Below the pieces are notes generated by a model. The model ran no database searches. It saw only the letters and a list, made by a program, of their open reading frames with translations, and had not been told where the DNA came from. Positions 25,803-27,535 of a DNA stretch of 27,535 nt are shown here, in pieces. Source of the DNA: Ascoidea tarda (nom. inval.) (lineage: Eukaryota; Ascomycota; Saccharomycetes; Ascoideales; Ascoideaceae); contig JAKTTS010000180.1 in NCBI GenBank assembly GCA_030560485.1, positions 1 to 27,535 on the forward strand, written 5' to 3'. Position 1 is the stretch's first letter, and every line of letters begins with the position of its first letter. Both the position numbers and the translations under genes were made by a program.

Positions 25803-27535
25803 ATGGATTTACCCAGTGATTTGAAAACCATCTTCCTTGGTTGGCTAGAAGAAGAGTTTTTGAATGCTCACACTAAAAATCAAGACAATTTAACTGCTAT
25901 CTATGGTAGAGCCTTGAAAAATTTAAGGAATTCAGATTTACCAATCAAAAAACCAATTGATTTAATTCAAATCCAATATGTTGGCAACAAAATCGTTGGA
26001 AAAATGGAAAAAAGACTTCAAAAATATTGCAAATCAAATGGTTTCATATACCCTCAAACTGAATCGCCTCTGAAAAAGAGATCTTGTCCTGATGATGCTC
26101 AACCCACTAATTCTAAAAAAATAAAAAAAAAAATTACAAAAAAATATGTTCCAGCCAAAAGATCTGGTGCTTACGCAATTTTAAAAGCACTATATCTTCA
26201 TGATGGAAATCTGAATGGCATGACTAAGGACGAAATTATCAGAAAAGCTGGCCCATTTTGCGATAAAAGTTTCATCCCAAACCCCTCTACAAAAAACTTT
26301 TACTCAGCTTGGACTTCTTCCAAAACTTTACTAAATAACGATCTAATAAAAGGTGTTGGAAGACCAATTCACTACTATCTAACCGAAGAAGGTTTGCAAT
26401 TGGCTGAAAATTTACATAAAGTTGACGAAATGGACAATTCTGATGATCTTGATAACCTAGACAATTTGACACCACTCGATCAACATTGTAACGATATTCA
26501 TGATAATGAACCAAATAACTATAAAAGCAAATTTGATTCCTACCTATTTTCAGACTTTGATAATCAAATCAGTACTAATACCTCCGATGGTATCAAGCTC
26601 AAGTCCATAGATCCTTATCCTTCTTATAACCACAAAATACCTTCCAATGATATCATAAATCAACAAAATGCTATCCCTTCCTCAATAAGAAAAAAACTAG
26701 ATAACACTGAATATGTAATATGGCAACGCTCAGACTACCAAGTGTTGTTCTATCTAGACAATCGTGAAATAAGAGCTAAGAATCAGAGAAATTATTTCTA
26801 TGACAAGTTATCTGAAATGGGCGTAAACGTTCACGTTAAATCTTTAACGCTAGGCGATGGCTTATGGATTGCAAAAAATATCCACAACCATGAAGAAGTA
26901 GTTCTTGATTTTATATTCGAAAGAAAAAGACTTAGTGATTACGTTTCTTCCATTAAAGATGGAAGGTTTTATGAACAGAAATCAAGACTAGAAAGAGCTG
27001 GTTTAGAAAACTCTTACTACCTAATTGAAGAGTTTAATTCAAATCATTTTTCGAGTATTTACTCGCACATGGAAACTGCTATTAGGACTGGGGTTAGTCA
27101 AACAATCACTCAAAATAAATTTATTCTTAAAAGATTAAGGGATTCTGATGAAACTTTGGTTTTTTTAAAACGACTAAATAGTGCAGTTATTCGATATTAT
27201 AACAACAAAAAAATTGTGGTCATAAAATCAAAAAATATTGAAACACAAAATAACTATAAGAATAGTTTAGATCATTTTAAACATCATTTTAAAAACGACA
27301 AAAACATCAAAGTATCCTATAATTTTGTCACTTTCCAAGATATACTATCAAAATCCAGTATGATGACTGTCAAAGAAATGTTTATTAGAATGCTAATGAC
27401 AATCAAGGGTCTTTCACTAGAAAAAGCAATAGTAATTCAAAGCTACTTTGAAACTCCCAAAAATTTATTAGAGTACTACAAGTCAAACTCAAAATATTTA
27501 GATGAAAAAAGCTTAAAAAAACTTTTAAGTCAAAA
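25803..27535 (+). CDS. MUS81: Mus81, structure-specific DNA endonuclease catalytic subunit, 3' end off the window
   Basis: Catalytic half of Mus81-Mms4 (Eme1), which cuts branched DNA, 3' flaps and recombination intermediates in the nucleus. The frame is open from ATG 25803 to the window edge, 577 codons, against 632 aa in S. cerevisiae, so most of the protein is here. Seen: N-terminal helix-hairpin-helix region (about 1-80, with IQIQYVGNKIVGKMEKRL), a Lys-rich linker (KKIKKKITKKY, about 106-117), a winged-helix-like segment (about 120-205), an acidic linker, then the ERCC4 nuclease domain from about residue 308 with LDNREI (318-323) and ERKRLSDY (373-380), which hold the catalytic acids, and GRFYEQKSRL. 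The C-terminal HhH begins near 555. Its only two CTG codons (after SP, and in GNxNGMT) are at non-conserved sites. Confidence 0.95.
   Translation, partial: MDLPSDLKTIFLGWLEEEFLNAHTKNQDNLTAIYGRALKNLRNSDLPIKKPIDLIQIQYVGNKIVGKMEKRLQKYCKSNGFIYPQTESPLKKRSCPDDAQPTNSKKIKKKITKKYVPAKRSGAYAILKALYLHDGNLNGMTKDEIIRKAGPFCDKSFIPNPSTKNFYSAWTSSKTLLNNDLIKGVGRPIHYYLTEEGLQLAENLHKVDEMDNSDDLDNLDNLTPLDQHCNDIHDNEPNNYKSKFDSYLFSDFDNQISTNTSDGIKLKSIDPYPSYNHKIPSNDIINQQNAIPSSIRKKLDNTEYVIWQRSDYQVLFYLDNREIRAKNQRNYFYDKLSEMGVNVHVKSLTLGDGLWIAKNIHNHEEVVLDFIFERKRLSDYVSSIKDGRFYEQKSRLERAGLENSYYLIEEFNSNHFSSIYSHMETAIRTGVSQTITQNKFILKRLRDSDETLVFLKRLNSAVIRYYNNKKIVVIKSKNIETQNNYKNSLDHFKHHFKNDKNIKVSYNFVTFQDILSKSSMMTVKEMFIRMLMTIKGLSLEKAIVIQSYFETPKNLLEYYKSNSKYLDEKSLKKLLSQ

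Overview
The window is nuclear DNA from an AT-rich budding yeast (Saccharomycotina). The evidence is dense intron-poor genes with clear yeast orthologs (SUN/SIM, STE14, SIZ, IPI1, RQC1, OLE1 family, SUP35, TCD, MUS81), three spliceosomal introns with yeast-type GTAAGT/GTATGT donors and TACTAAC-type branch points, and Asn-rich low-complexity proteins. CTG is almost absent as a leucine codon even in GC-rich genes that prefer CTC. This suggests a lineage that avoids or has reassigned CUG (CUG-Ser or CUG-Ala clades). The species itself cannot be named from the window.

Layout, left to right. A GC-rich minus-strand gene for an unrecognised signal-anchor protein runs off the left edge and shares a GC-rich divergent promoter with a secreted SUN-family cell-wall protein. 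About 4.5 kb with no convincing protein gene follows (2657-7200). It holds a 14-copy TATCAA array, two GC-rich islands, and an 810-nt leader without a single ATG that leads into a spliced gene for a divergent Ras-like GTPase with a CAAX box. The next gene in the same direction is STE14, the CAAX-cysteine methyltransferase, also spliced. Convergent to it is a large SIZ-type SUMO E3 ligase whose start codon lies on a separate 36-nt exon. Then come an unrecognised acidic, Asn-rich coiled-coil protein, the divergent pair IPI1 (60S ribosome assembly) and RQC1 (ribosome quality control), a stearoyl-CoA desaturase of the OLE1 family, SUP35 (eRF3, with a prion-like N domain), a TCD tRNA dehydratase, and the first 577 codons of MUS81, which runs off the right edge.

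Functional links: IPI1, RQC1, SUP35 and TCD all serve ribosome or translation functions and sit within 9.5 kb. RRPE-type AAAAATTTT elements lie in the IPI1/RQC1 and SUP35 promoters. The Ras-like protein ends in CIIM and would be a substrate for its neighbour Ste14.

The most unusual observations are: the Ras-like protein departs from consensus at Thr35, Gly60, Gln61 and Asn116 positions; the desaturase has QxxHH instead of HxxHH in its third histidine box; two genes have long ATG-free leaders next to GC-rich promoter islands; CTG is avoided; SUP35 carries six decapeptide repeats in exact register in its M domain; and the 4.5-kb region has no clear gene. No mobile element, tRNA, rRNA or CRISPR array was recognised.
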